From Centroberyx gerrardi (Eukaryota; Chordata; Actinopteri; Beryciformes; Berycidae): DNA of 64,000 nucleotides. Below are positions 27,649 to 52,000 of this stretch, piece after piece. Within the stretch, counting starts at the first letter, position 1. Every line of letters begins with the position of its first letter. The position numbers and the translations under genes are program-made. The notes beneath the pieces were generated by a model. It had not been told where the DNA came from, ran no database searches, and worked only from the letters and a program-made list of their open reading frames with translations. The stretch is taken from assembly GCF_048128805.1 (NCBI RefSeq), contig NC_136016.1, positions 15,185,676 through 15,249,675 of the forward strand, given 5' to 3'.

Positions 27649-30600
27649 ATGAGCAATCAAGACAGGTTTGCCCTTTCCCACTTGGTGATACCATCATTCC
27701 AGGTTAGTTTATATATATATCTGTACTGTCACTGTCGAGTACACAAAAGGAAGCTAGATACTGTAGAGAGAGGAGGTGCTGTCCTGATCCTGAACAACTA
27801 ATAGACTGAAAACATTTAGGCTCTGCCAACCTGTCTAGGCTCCTTCCCAAGCTCACAGGTGGAATGAGGTATTCCTTTGTGTGTGAAACATAAACAGCAC
27901 ACCAAGAAGCCACAAGTAAAAAAAAACACACACAAAAAAAGAGAGAAACCAACTAGAAGGTCAAATCTTTTAACTACTTTTGTGACACCATTCTGTCAGG
28001 CCAAAAGCTTCAAAGTAAAGTGCAACAAACTTGTTTGGGAAATAGTACCAACTTTAACATGAGGAGAGACTTTTCTTTGTGTAGGAAAGCAAGCTGTGAG
28101 CAACTACTGTGTGTAAATTGAGTCTTGACCTCTGCTGCCATCTAGTGGAGAAGATTGGGACGTTTTTTTTGTGGGAGTGCTGGTAAATGTAGTGGAGGGA
28201 GAGGAACCCTGTCTGAGGGTTTACAGCCTGTGTGAATTATTAATTCCACAAACACTAACCTCTCTGTGAGCTTATTGGTATTTTAAGTGTAAGCCGAATT
28301 GTAGATATCATGTCTGGGTAGTGTAGATGTAGTGTAGAATAGTATAGATCTGATCAGTGTGGTGGGTCTAATTCAATGAAGCATCAGTGATGGGAGGTGC
28401 CCACTTGATGACCCAAATTACATACCCACTCTCACCCACCCCACTTTCCTTAACATGCAACTCACCCAATTCGATGGATTGGTAAATGTCACGCTATGGT
28501 GTTTTATCTGAATTTTGAATTTTTGGCCCATGTGCCTTGCCTTAATAGTAAGATTATCATTCTCAAAACGGAGGATGATAACAATAATAGTGATTTGGGT
28601 TTGAATCTGGCCTGTTATACAATATTTGCTCTCTTCCAAAAAATGTATTGACAACAATGAGTATATTTTATACGCTTTGACAAACTTGTACACACAAAAA
28701 AAGCAAAACTGCCTTACCTTTGCCAGAGACAACTTCTGTCTCAATCCGCCATCGAAATCCAAACTGTTGGGTAAAGATAAAAAAAAACATGTAAATTAGC
28801 AAACTAGTGTTAATAATGAAACAGCCTGAGCATATATTCAATTTTTTTCCATATATAGGTTTATTTGTGTGCTGTCAAGCCTCATATATCAAAAACCACT
28901 GATCAAATTTTGACTAAACTTGTAGGAATGATGCATCTCGCCACTGCGTTCGCCATCATTAGGCCAATCGGATTCATTTGTAAGGATAGCTGGATTTGTG
29001 TAGCAAGTTTTGTATCAATTGGACTTAAGGTGTAGGGGGGGAGTTAGGGCCTTTCAAACTGTGAAAGTTTGACCTTTCATTATAGCGCCTCCATCAGGCC
29101 AATCAGTGTAATGTTTTTAAAGATAGAACACAGTGCCAGAATGCATCATCCCTCCAAATTCCATCCAAAGCAGACCAGTGGGTCTGGCATATAATGTTTA
29201 ATGAGTTAAAAATTCTGACTTGTACTTATAGCGCCCCCATTAGGCCAATCAATGTAATTCTTTAAACAGTGGAACAGTGCAAAGATGCATCAACCCTCCA
29301 AGTTTTACCTGAGATATCACATTTGACAGATGCACTGACACAGCCTGATCCATTGGCTCTGTATTATTTTCTTAGCAAGCAATAAAGTCCACACACTCTA
29401 ACGCTCTTCCCACGGTGAAGCATTGCAGCAGTGTAGGTGTTAATAAATACACTGTGGGAGCATTAGGCAGTGTGCAGTCTTTACTGTTTGCTTTGATTTG
29501 CTTCATTTTTCTCTGTCCAGCCCCTGTGACTGAGGATTGGGATGGGCGTGTTTTCTCTGTTTTTCTCTGTATTATTTTCTTACAATACATTCTGTAGGTG
29601 GATTATTTGTTGTAGTATTGTGTTATGCTTAGCTATATCCTATTCTCTGCTGCTGCAACAGCCCAATTTCCCCAGGAGGATCAATAAAGCTTCATCTAAT
29701 CGAATCGAATCTAATTTCCCAAACTGATACAATAACATATTAACAATGCCTCCGGTGCTGCGTCTAGAGGCCTTTTCCCACTTCTCAACACTGTATTTCT
29801 TAATAACACTAGCCTGCCATCAAAACAAATAACCTACAAACCCATGGGAAAGACCATAATCATATGCAATATTCTGCTATATTGTTAGTTACAGTGTATC
29901 TGAAAGTTTATACTGCATTGGTTCATAATACAATCCTTCCATTTGTCCATCGGGTTTGAATTTCCATTACTGAGTACTGAGTTGAATGAGTTGTTTGTTG
30001 TATGAGTATTTCTTAAACAGGGTAACCAATCAGTCAATCACTCAATCAATCAATCATCCATTCATCCTACCTTGTTTTCCTTGTATCTGCTGAGGTCGGC
30101 TATGCAGTACTCTTTAAACAGTTTGTCGTAATACTTCTTGGCCAATTCCTTCTCCCTGGGACAGAACAAGACCGGCAGAAAGGGAGAGGACAGCACAAGA
30201 TTGGAAAATGATACATCAGTAGCTTCACTCAGAAATGTTCAAGTAATATTGTTAAAAGCATCGTCTGAAACTAACTTTTTTTTTTGACAACAAGCAGCAG
30301 CAGCTAGTGGATTTGGAGTTCCACCACTGAATTGAATTCCTTTAAAGCCAAAGACGCTTTCAGAATAGAATGATCAAACAGATTGAATATTCAACACAGA
30401 CTGAATATTACAATCGTTAAAATTGAGAGATTTACCAGCCACAGTCTAAATCTATTAGCATTTGACCGGTGGCTTGAGTTAATTTCAAGAGCTGGTTACA
30501 AATTATGTCACGTCTTACACATGTTACTGAAAAGGTATTCACGTAGGAGAAAAAGAAAATACAAGGACGTCATGCAAGCTTCAAGCTCTATGCACAACTC

Positions 30601-32938
30601 GGTTAATAGTTGGCTGTTGATGATTACCATGTCATGTCTTCCTCATCCTCGTCCCTCCAGAGGAAGCGATGATTCTCACGCACCACATCCAGATCCGTCT
30701 TGTCTTTGGCTCTGAGAGAAAGAAAAGGTTAAAAGAGGAGAAAGGTTAGGATCACTTTTGAATTACTGCTGCTTTAAATCAGATGCAATTTGTCATGTAT
30801 GCTTTTTTACACAATGCATCAGACTTGGGCAAAGTAGTGATCTGACATGGTTTATATACTTAAAAGGCAATGATTAAGTTTAGCTCATTTGTCTTTGCCT
30901 ACGTGTGATGGCACGATTAGATAAGCTTGATCCCGAGAGGCACAATACTCACGTTGAGCGCTTCAAGTCGGCCATCTTCCCTCCATAGTAAAGTATGTAG
31001 TCGCTGACAAACTTCTTATGTCGCTCAAACTGAAGATGTCTGCTTAAGGTCAGCCTCTCTCTTTAAATGTTGACAGTTACATGGGTTTGATTCTCCTACC
31101 GCTGCATCTCTCTTGCTATTCATTATTTTCCTATCTCTCTTCACTGTAAACTTTGAAAACTGGCTGAAATTTGCTACATTCTCCAGTTTTAATGTCTTTT
31201 AAGGTAACTGTTTTAAGGTAACTCAAGTACTCAGACCAACAAGAAATACACCTCTATGGGACTGTTACCTGATGGTGTTGTGGTGCTGTTATATAATATT
31301 AAAACAACTCACAGTACAGGAATCAGATGGTGATTGGCTGATGGTGCGAGTTCACAAGGTGGTTGGACTTTTTTCTGTTCTTTCTGTGTTTTATTGTATT
31401 TTATCAATCTGTTTTATCACTTCACATCTGTGTTTTAGCACTGTGCAAATGAATTAAAGGATACAGCATTCAGCGATATCAGGTGAGCTCTTCTGTTCCT
31501 GGCTTCCTCTCTGAAAAACAGGAAATAGAATCAGAAAATATCAGGAAGATTATTTTAGTTAGCTCATGTTACCAGCATAATTTTTTATCAGAGTGTGATT
31601 TGATAAAAAAAAAAAATAATAATAATTGAGGCACAGTATCACTATCATTTCATGAGTGTGAATAATTGAAATACATATGGTCGGTACAGAATAAGTAGCA
31701 CAGAAACCAATGTATTCAAAATAAATTCATTGTTCATTCATTCATTGTTTAATGTACCACGAATAAAGAACAAGCATTATCTGGTTATGATAATGTAAGG
31801 ACAATGTATTAAAATGACCATGACTTGTAAATGTTTGAAATAGCCTTCATGAAGTAAGTCAAGAGTAAGCCTTAGTTTGTCATAATGCAGTAAGGACAAT
31901 GGGATTAACGCAGTAAATTAGATTAATTGCAATGTGAACAAGTAAAATACATGTAATTAAAAAGGTATAATGCTCATTTTGTTACGATGCCAGGACAACA
32001 GAACAATTGTGACCATGAATACCTACTGAAATACATGAAATACATAAAGGAAGAGAGGAGTAAGCTTTACCTTAGTATAAAATATGATGTTTGATTGTAC
32101 ACTACCTGTCCGTTTCATTAGAGTGGAAACTCCGGTGGGCCACCTTGGAGTGTCTTCCTTTCTGGAAAGGCTTCTGTAAAATTTCATCCTCACGTTTCCT
32201 GTCAACAAAGGCACAAATTATTAAATAAAGGACCTGCAGTCTACCCATATCAGTCTAGATGTGAGCTATACATGTGACGATAAGCCAGATATATCAGTTT
32301 ATGCATGTAAATCCATGTCTGTTTTATAGGCATGGAGTCACAACTGAAGAGGGACATGAACTTCTTCACAGTCCCCCGACAAAATACTGTAGTTTAGCAT
32401 TTGGTCAGCTCAGATGGCATCGTTTAGATAAGCAAGGTTTGACTATATTCATAAATATTCTTGAGTCTAATTCAAATATTTAATTCTATAGTCTCCCGTT
32501 TTACCGTTTAAGGCCTCTCTGTGAGGACTCTCCCTGTCCATCATCATCACTGAAGTCGGAGTCATAGCCGCCTCCTCCGTGCACCTGAGGAAATACAGCA
32601 GGAAATCTGTGCTGGCGGCATGACTGATCATGCACAACGTGTATGTGCACACACACACACACGCATATGCATGCACAAACATACATGCACACAGAAGCAA
32701 AAAACATGGATGCATGCATACAGAAACTTACAATGTGTGACAGTTTTAAGTGTGGCAGGTTTGTTATCTAACTCGTGTGCCACTTGGTATTATGTATCAT
32801 TGTCTGATAGTTCAAACCAAATCTTCATCATCACCATCATCTGCTGCACACATGAAGTGACTTTGTATATTAAGGTTAGCTGTGGTGCAAGGTCTGTATC
32901 AGCATACAGTATGAAATACAATGCAAGACCAAGATGTG

Positions 32939-32997
<59 letters not shown>

Positions 32998-33006
32998 TCT
33001 CACTCA

Positions 33007-33056
<50 letters not shown>

Positions 33057-33443
33057 ACCTAAGCCAGCTCAGCATCTCGTTGCCTGGATGAGGTCAAGCT
33101 AACAAGCACAGAGAAACAGGAAACAGACCATGTATTTTCAGTTTCTAGAAACCACTGAGCAGAACACCTTTAACATTAGCTATTATTAGCCTAACGTTTT
33201 AGCTCTGTGGCACATGAATGCTCGCCAGTAGTAGAGACTAGCAACATAGTAATGCTCGATAACCATATAGGCAACTATGTAGGCTAATATTTCTGACTAT
33301 CCATCTAGCTAGCCAGCTAACAAGCTAACTGTCTAATAATAAGAAGTAAATGAATCACTAAATAAATATTTTCTTCACCGATCAAATCGGACAGCTTGAA
33401 ACAAAAAAATTGTGTAGATTGGTACCTTTACAAGATTATCCAT
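16933..33443 (-). CDS. fra10ac1: FRA10AC1 homologue, complete, 14 coding exons
   Basis: Nuclear protein named after the human fragile site FRA10A and reported with spliceosomal complexes. Coding exons in transcript order: 33443-33426, 32584-32505, 32198-32106, 31510-31465, 31029-30953, 30711-30628, 30155-30071, 28763-28718, 21056-20943, 20067-20025, 19762-19626, 19138-19088, 17847-17763, 16975-16933. All phases join to 333 residues (human about 315). Landmarks: GGGGYDSDFSDDD near the N terminus, FVSDYILYYGGK, KTDLDVVRENHRFLW, KKYYDKLFKEYCIADLS, the Cys pair CGNKRC with GLKSWEVNF, then CPEC. A Lys/Arg-rich tail (KKNKKRRSKSSSHSKKHKHK) looks like a nuclear localisation signal, followed by a Ser run, and the protein ends EEEFDEYFEDMFL. 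An in-frame TGA lies four codons upstream of the ATG, which fixes the start. Confidence 0.95.
17763..17853 (-). other. fra10ac1: fra10ac1 exon 13 with tandem NAGNAG acceptor
   Basis: On the minus strand the acceptor reads CCTAGCAG. Splicing after CAG starts the exon at 17847, splicing after TAG starts it at 17850, and both keep frame with one alanine codon more or less. The exon encodes an acidic stretch with the conserved W-x-G-P motif (HWRGPAP). Confidence 0.7.
18601..18863. repeat. Purine microsatellite cluster (GAAA)n and (GA)n
   Basis: GAAA-rich tract 18606-18655, (GA)n 18697-18727 and a longer (GA)n 18790-18863, with a second copy of the unit GACAGGAAATAGAA between them, so the cluster itself contains an internal duplication. 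It lies in a fra10ac1 intron. Confidence 0.9.
19349..19611. repeat. GGAGA pentamer minisatellite, 260 bp, pure purine tract
   Basis: Over 50 tandem GAGAG/GGAGA units with GAGGG and GTGGA variants. The array stops about 12 bases before the 5' splice site of fra10ac1 exon 11 (exon edge 19626), so the transcript carries a long pyrimidine run just inside that intron. Confidence 0.95.
20230..20345 (+). repeat. SINE-like 3' tail
   Basis: Contains CACTGTAAGTTGCTCTAAAT, GGAGCATCAGCTAAATGTCT and a TGTAAATGTAAAT end. This layout matches the common fish SINE tail (TAAGTCGCTCTGGATAAGAG followed by a TAAATG repeat), assigned from memory. Copy is degraded. Confidence 0.55.
20440..20650 (+). repeat. Dispersed repeat, copy 1 of 2
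   Basis: Shares ordered blocks with 21405-21600: an AAGCA..-GTACAA start, TTTCCTGTGTCC, AGAGCCAGGCGGGA, then GACAAGACAGGGGCAGGATT. The order and spacing are kept despite many changes, so these are two diverged copies of one element about 1 kb apart, on either side of fra10ac1 exon 9. Family not identified. Confidence 0.6.
21238..21390. repeat. Long imperfect inverted repeat (foldback), arms about 48 nt
   Basis: Arm 21238-21285 (ACTTAGATGGACACTTTTAT region) is the near-complement of 21342-21390 (AAAAGTGCCGATCTAAGT region), with few mismatches and a loop of 56 nt. The structure suggests the ends of a foldback or MITE-type element, or head-to-head insertion of one repeat, in fra10ac1 intron 8. 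Confidence 0.7.
21405..21600 (+). repeat. Dispersed repeat, copy 2 of 2
   Basis: Diverged partner of 20440-20650, with GTACAAGGATCGAAGC, TTTTCCTGTATCCTGAGAA, AAAAGCCAGGGAGAC and AATAAGACAGGAATAGGATT in the same order. Confidence 0.6.
22910..22950. repeat. Short hairpin, 15-nt arms
   Basis: CGAATAAGCTTTTTTC at 22910-22925 pairs with GAAAAAGCTTATTCG at 22936-22950 around a 10-nt loop. No run of T on either strand makes it a clear Pol III unit. It may be a decayed palindromic repeat. Confidence 0.6.
23398..23640 (+). repeat. SINE/LINE-tail-like dispersed repeat
   Basis: Contains TGATCAAGGCACT, CTGCTCCAGTGAAGCTGCTC and ends in a GACTAAATAAAGTTTAAAAA tail. A second fragment with the same middle block is at 59947-60060. 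This block and tail are common in fish intergenic DNA as I recall; the family name is not assigned. Confidence 0.6.
24175..24430 (+). repeat. Degenerate tandem repeat, roughly 60-bp unit
   Basis: At least four units resembling GTTGACTAAGAACATATTCT (for example near 24185, 24245, 24318 and 24375), each with a GAACACATT- or CATATTCTT-like core. Probably an old tandem of a fish repeat. Confidence 0.5.
28134..28148 (-). promoter_or_regulatory. Strong CTCF-motif match
   Basis: The minus strand reads CCACTAGATGGCAGC, agreeing at all 15 positions with the CTCF core I use (CCASYAGRKGGCRSY). It lies in the large fra10ac1 intron. Motif only; occupancy cannot be seen from sequence. Confidence 0.5.
28920..29320 (+). 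repeat. Repeat with three ~120-150-bp related units
   Basis: The phrase ATTAGGCCAATC (or ATCAGGCCAATC) recurs near 28958, 29094 and 29241, and GATGCATC(A/T)..CCTCC-like text recurs beside each. The block TATAGCGCC(T/C)CCAT precedes the second and third. A degraded tandem of a dispersed fish repeat, family unassigned. Confidence 0.6.
29610..29718 (+). repeat. LINE 3'-tail-like fragment with TCTAA pentamers
   Basis: Ends with CCAGGAGGATCAATAAAGCT followed by TCATCTAATCGAATCGAATC. Tails of this form (GGATCAATAAAG plus ATCTA repeats) are typical of fish non-LTR retrotransposon 3' ends, from memory. No ORF remains. Confidence 0.55.
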
Positions 33444-34859
33444 GAGTTTTCTTCAGTCTCCCCACTGCCTTCTAAATGTTTACAAAACCCATAGGAGAGT
33501 CGCCAGTCGATGACGTAGCAAAGCAAACGCGGTATGATGACGTCGAACTACACCCCTGAACGCTTCGCCCACTTCCATAAATTATTTTTTAGAGAAAAAC
33601 TAGGCTGGTCTGCACAGCCCGGTGTTTTTAAATGATTCCATTTAGTGTATCCCTTTATATAGGGTGAATATATAAATACAGGGCGCATGTCTGCCACCTC
33701 GAGGTTTGAATTAATGATTTTAGTCTTTGATTTCTTTAAAACTGAGTAGGCAGAAAAGCCCCTTGTATTAATGAAAAATCTCTATTTCCTCCTCCTATTC
33801 CTGTAATAGGCATAATCCATATTCCTTTAGTGGGATGCAGTTTGTGATAGGCTACTCAATAGTGAGTTTATAATATCTTCTCGTGCTTTCTGATGTGTTT
33901 TTTTTTTATCCCCTTTGGCATTATAATATGATTGTATCTATAGGCTGCTGTTTGTGATATTTGAACAGCATCTTTGTAACATTTATTATAGCATAACTAT
34001 AAATCTATTTTTTAAGCGATTAGCCAGGGCCACAAGAACTGCTCCACAAATTATCCTAATGAATAACACTATTGAAGATCAGACATCAGACATTGATTTT
34101 CACTTTGTACAAATGACCTAATTACAGTGACTGATTCGGCAACTCAGAGATCATATCTTCCACATCCGCTGTGAGCCTTTACTGAGAGAATGCGTGTAGG
34201 CGTTTGAACTGTAAATGTGGAATAATGCTTCTATTATCCGTTTTGAATGCTACTGTAATTGAAGTCCTTAGAATATGCGGGGTGGCAGGGGTGAAAGTCT
34301 TGGAACAGAAGTCCAGTGTTTCATGATATTTTGACACCCCACTGAACTCAACAAAGACCCTGCACTGGAGTCAGTGTGGGACTGGGAAGAGAGGAAGAGA
34401 AAGTGTCTGAGGAAATACTGAAGAGTAAACCATTCTCAGCAGCTGTTGTCTGAAAAAAATAAATGTAGTTGTATAGCTATATGATAAGCAGGGCTATTAT
34501 GGAGGATTAACCCCATTTAAACTCTATTTACCACACCTTTTTAGCCTGACATAAATCTTTATTATGTAAATTCATAGTAGTGTGTAATTATCATAGTAAG
34601 TAAGTTATATGAGGAAAGCTGAATATTTTTGGAGGCATGGAGTTCATAGTTTAACAACCTTTTTATCCGTCACTGGATTAGCCATATATTTATATAGCCT
34701 ATAGGCTATTTTATCTCATATATATTTAACCTTTTTTTTTTTACACAATCAAGGTCATTATTATGCCATAGCCAGGGAAGTAAAGAGGCAGCATTTGAAT
34801 GAGAGAGGCAGGTGCATTTGCACAGACCCTCATGAATAGCTGCTTCGCATTAGCCATGC
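33444..34859. other. Intergenic DNA between divergent fra10ac1 and lgi1
   Basis: About 2 kb separates the two start codons. Apart from the CRE-like pair near fra10ac1, a partial CTCF-like match at 33690-33704 on the minus strand (12 of 15 positions) and T-rich stretches, I see nothing gene-like. Confidence 0.5.
33511..33545 (-). promoter_or_regulatory. Paired CRE/ATF-like sites upstream of fra10ac1
   Basis: TGACGTAG at 33511-33518 and TGACGTCG at 33538-33545 lie 27 bp apart, 70-100 bases upstream of the fra10ac1 start codon. Each contains the TGACGT core of CREB/ATF sites. CpG density is higher here than around it and there is no TATA box, so a housekeeping-type promoter is a reasonable inference. 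No CGG array, as in the human FRA10A 5' UTR, is visible. Confidence 0.4.
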
Positions 34860-35427
34860 ACGGCTCCGGAGCGCGCATAAATAATAGCTGGCACTGCTGA
34901 TAAAAAAGCGCACCTAAGGGCCTCCCCCCTCTCTTTCTCTCCTTCCATCTCTCTCTGTCTCCGTCTCTGTCCCTCTCTCTCAAGGGACTTCACGCTTTTA
35001 TTTTTTTCTCTCTTGGCTGCAGCATTCACAAGACAACTTCTTTGTAAGCAATAGACAACGGAATTAATAAGAAAAAGACCCGCTTTTTTAACAGACTTTT
35101 CTTTGAGTTTTCCACTTTTGACACAAGAGAATGAGATATTTTCTTTTCATGAAAGACCCGTGATTGCTTTCTTTACCATATTCTGTCTGTCCTGCATTTG
35201 TAATCCTGCGCCTTGCAGAACGAATCGGCTGGACTGGTGCCTTCCTATTGAGACGCAAGAAGCATAGACACAAGCCTGCATCGGAGCGCAACAAAAACCC
35301 CAGGCTGCTGTAATAAAAAAATCCCCCCCAAAAAAACAAGAAGATATCCCCCTGAAACCTGGGTCCACGTATAGGATTTTGCCGAGAAGTTCATGTGTAG
35401 GAGTGCCACTGGAACGGGACAGACGGA
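34860..35427 (+). promoter_or_regulatory. lgi1: lgi1 promoter and 5' UTR region
   Basis: A TATA-like CATAAATAATAG lies at 34876-34887 inside a GC-richer stretch (GGAGCGCGC), followed by a CT tract at 34925-34981 and then the probable 5' UTR up to the ATG at 35428. The transcription start is inferred only, and the TATA-like element may be fortuitous. Confidence 0.35.
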
Positions 35428-49290
<13,863 letters not shown>

Positions 49291-52000
49291 AACCACTGTC
49301 AATTTGGGACAAATCATGTATTTGAACTCCATTCAAATGCTCTTTTTCTGTGATTTATTGAACTTGTCAGGCCCAATAGAATCAACAGAATAAAGTCAAG
49401 TTTCCACATGCTATCTGACACCGCAGGCAGATTCAAGCAGAGGCTCAACCTATCTGAAAAGATTTTTCAAATACAGTTCAGCGCTTTTAGTGTGATGGGA
49501 ACTAATGGGTCATGGCCGAACAGTCCAGGTTCAGTTGCTGAAATGCTTTCACTGATTGTGATCATTTCATTTAGTTTCAGCTGTACATTGAGTGTGAGGT
49601 TTCAGGGTGTTTTTCTACACAGCCCCTGATGCCTAACTTTAAGCAACCTGCTGCAACCTTGCATCTTGTTTCCTTCCTGTTTGGGAATGCCTTATTCTCC
49701 ATTTGAAAAACATTTTGCCATTCAAATTGCGAATTGACGATCTTTCAGGTGAAAAAGCTCTAAAACCACTGATTTTGTCTCCTCTTATTGACTCAACTGT
49801 TTATAACCCCTGCAGTTCTACTTAATTAGACCTAAACAAGATGCCCTAAACAAGATGCTTTTGCTATTCAACACCCTAAAAAGAAGCAGTAAAAATATTT
49901 TTAAATCTCTTGTAGGAATTTGATAGGAAAGATTTACTTTCTTAGTGCTGATGACCATGGAATAAATAGCTAAATGGTGAATAGCCTATTTCATGAGGAA
50001 GAAGGGGTAAAGTGCATTCAGGCCGATGTGTATAAACTTATCTAAAAATCCCAAGAACAGAAAACACATCACATTTTATGAGACAGTTTTCTTTTATTAA
50101 ACAAGTCAGATGTCATTACAAGTGATTATTCGGCATGGGCAAATTCTGATGTACCTATAAATGTGGCTGATTTATACAAGCTGTGATGCTGTTGGGCAGG
50201 TAAATTGTACTATTCCCTCAAATATTCCATAATATCTAATAACAAGGGGTGGTATGCCCTGTCATCCCCCATCAGACTGCTCCCTGAAGACAACAATCTT
50301 TGTTGTTGCCCGCTGATAGACACCTAATATAAGATGGGTGGGGTTGGCATATCTGACCTACTTACAGCTGACTGGTTCCATTCTGCGAGGCAAGATCAAC
50401 CAGTCACAGAAATGTAGCTATGTGAATCCTTTGCAAACTGTAATCTGATCCAAGTTTGATTAAAACAATGCAATACCAGCAATACTGTAGTGAACACTGT
50501 TGAACACTGTCGGAGGTGGAGGTGTTACAGCGATCAGGGCTTGAAAATAAACACTAGCCACCAACTAAATGCTGGTAAAATGTGGCTGTTGCTGGTTAAG
50601 TATGTCAATTCTACTACTAGCCACTTTGGCAGCTAGCCAACCTGTGTTCAATCAGTCTTTCTCACCACTGTGACTAGTGACTAGTTGACAGAAAAGTAAG
50701 TTTCCTGCCCTGATTATGTCCATCAGTTTAGCAAGACTGTAGGCATGATACAGACACTCTCATAATAATAGTGTTGATTCCTGATGAATGACTTGCTAGA
50801 AGCGTCCCACTGTGTCGCCCCGGCCCTCTCTCTCTTTCACTGCACTCTTGCCCCTTTTCTCCCTCGGTGACAAAGCCATTGTTGTCTTTACTCTGCGACT
50901 AAAAGCCAACCACTGTGCAACACCTAGTACCTGTGCTTTCACACGTTCCACTTAGTCTGACATGGAGGAATTTTAAATTTATGATAACAATTAACAACTT
51001 CACTGACAACAATTTGCCAAATAAAATGTTTACGTTTTTACAATGTTGTGTAAAGTAATTTATATGATACTGCTTTTGTATGTAGAGGGGACCACACTCC
51101 AGTGTTTTATCTTTCATAGATATAGAATTTAGTTTAGATATTTAAAAAAAAAACCTTCACCTGCTAAAATGCTGTGTAACATGCTACTTCTGCAAAATAG
51201 TAGGTCTACTTGTGTCAGTCTAATTTAGTTGTAAGAATAGAGGATATAATAATCCATAGCTTTTTCTTTGTCATCTTGCTCATTGGATTTGATGTACAGT
51301 AGTAATAAAATGCTTAATAAAATGCTTAATCAGAGATGTATTTATTCTCAGTATTTTCTGCTTTACTTGTTGCTGCTGTTAATTCAGCAGCAAAAATCAT
51401 GTCTTTCCACCTGTCACACAGTAGATCAGGATTGGGTCAGTTCTCATTCAGTTTACTCAAATCAAAATGTTAATTAAAAATACAATTTACATAGTAGAGT
51501 TTTATTCTAAATCATTCATTGATAGTTTGGATTGAAGAACACTGTTGTATCTCTATGTTGAAGAACCTTTAACCATGGTCTGTATCCCACCCTGAACCAT
51601 GGCTACATGTTTATTGTGGCTGCAGTCTGTTCTTTACTTGTCTATACCCAAAGCACATACTTTTTGGACACATGTTGGTTTTCGTATTTATCTCATAAAG
51701 ATTTGTCCGGCTGAAAACATGGAGTAAAGTCCACAAATTTAAAAAAAGTGGCTACACTGAGTACCCTCCACTGCCTCCCTGCCTTCGTATAGATGGCATA
51801 AACGTTGGGCAATGTTTTGGTTGTCCAGCAGAGTTGTTCTGGGTTTAGTTCTGCCCCCCTGTGGGTAAAGTAATCAACGCATGGGAGTTTGTGTCCAGCC
51901 AACAAGGTTACACATTAACCGGTGCTTACTCTCTCACTCAGGGCTACTAAAGACGGCACTCTGTCCAAGGCATGCTGCCGCTCAGCCGTCACATCTTACC
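49291..52000. other. lgi1 3' UTR and intergenic DNA
   Basis: No gene recognised. The first AATAAA after the lgi1 stop is at 49389-49394. Others lie near 49960 and a pair lies at 51303-51320, so the 3' UTR end is uncertain. The DNA just before 52001 is the probable slc35g1 5' UTR and promoter, without a TATA box that I can identify. Confidence 0.5.

Larger units (their letters stand above)
16976..33425 (-). other. fra10ac1: fra10ac1 introns: contents
   Basis: Thirteen introns, the largest 21057-28717 (7.7 kb). No nested gene is supported. They hold the repeats listed separately, plus (TG)n at 19010-19066, a CT then CA run at 23235-23327, (TG)n at 27605-27646, (CA)n at 32648-32662 and a CT then CA run at 32941-33052. 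The remainder is AT-rich DNA without recognisable features. Confidence 0.5.

Noticed and set aside
32620..33102. 160-codon open frame with long Ser/Leu and His/Thr runs
   Set aside because: Translation of CT and CA microsatellites.
33690..33704. CTCF-like match between fra10ac1 and lgi1
   Set aside because: 12 of 15 positions with mismatches in the core; not strong enough for its own feature.
51881..52000. Earlier in-frame ATG for slc35g1
   Set aside because: Weak Kozak context and no family similarity in the extra 40 codons; the ATG at 52001 has a strong context.
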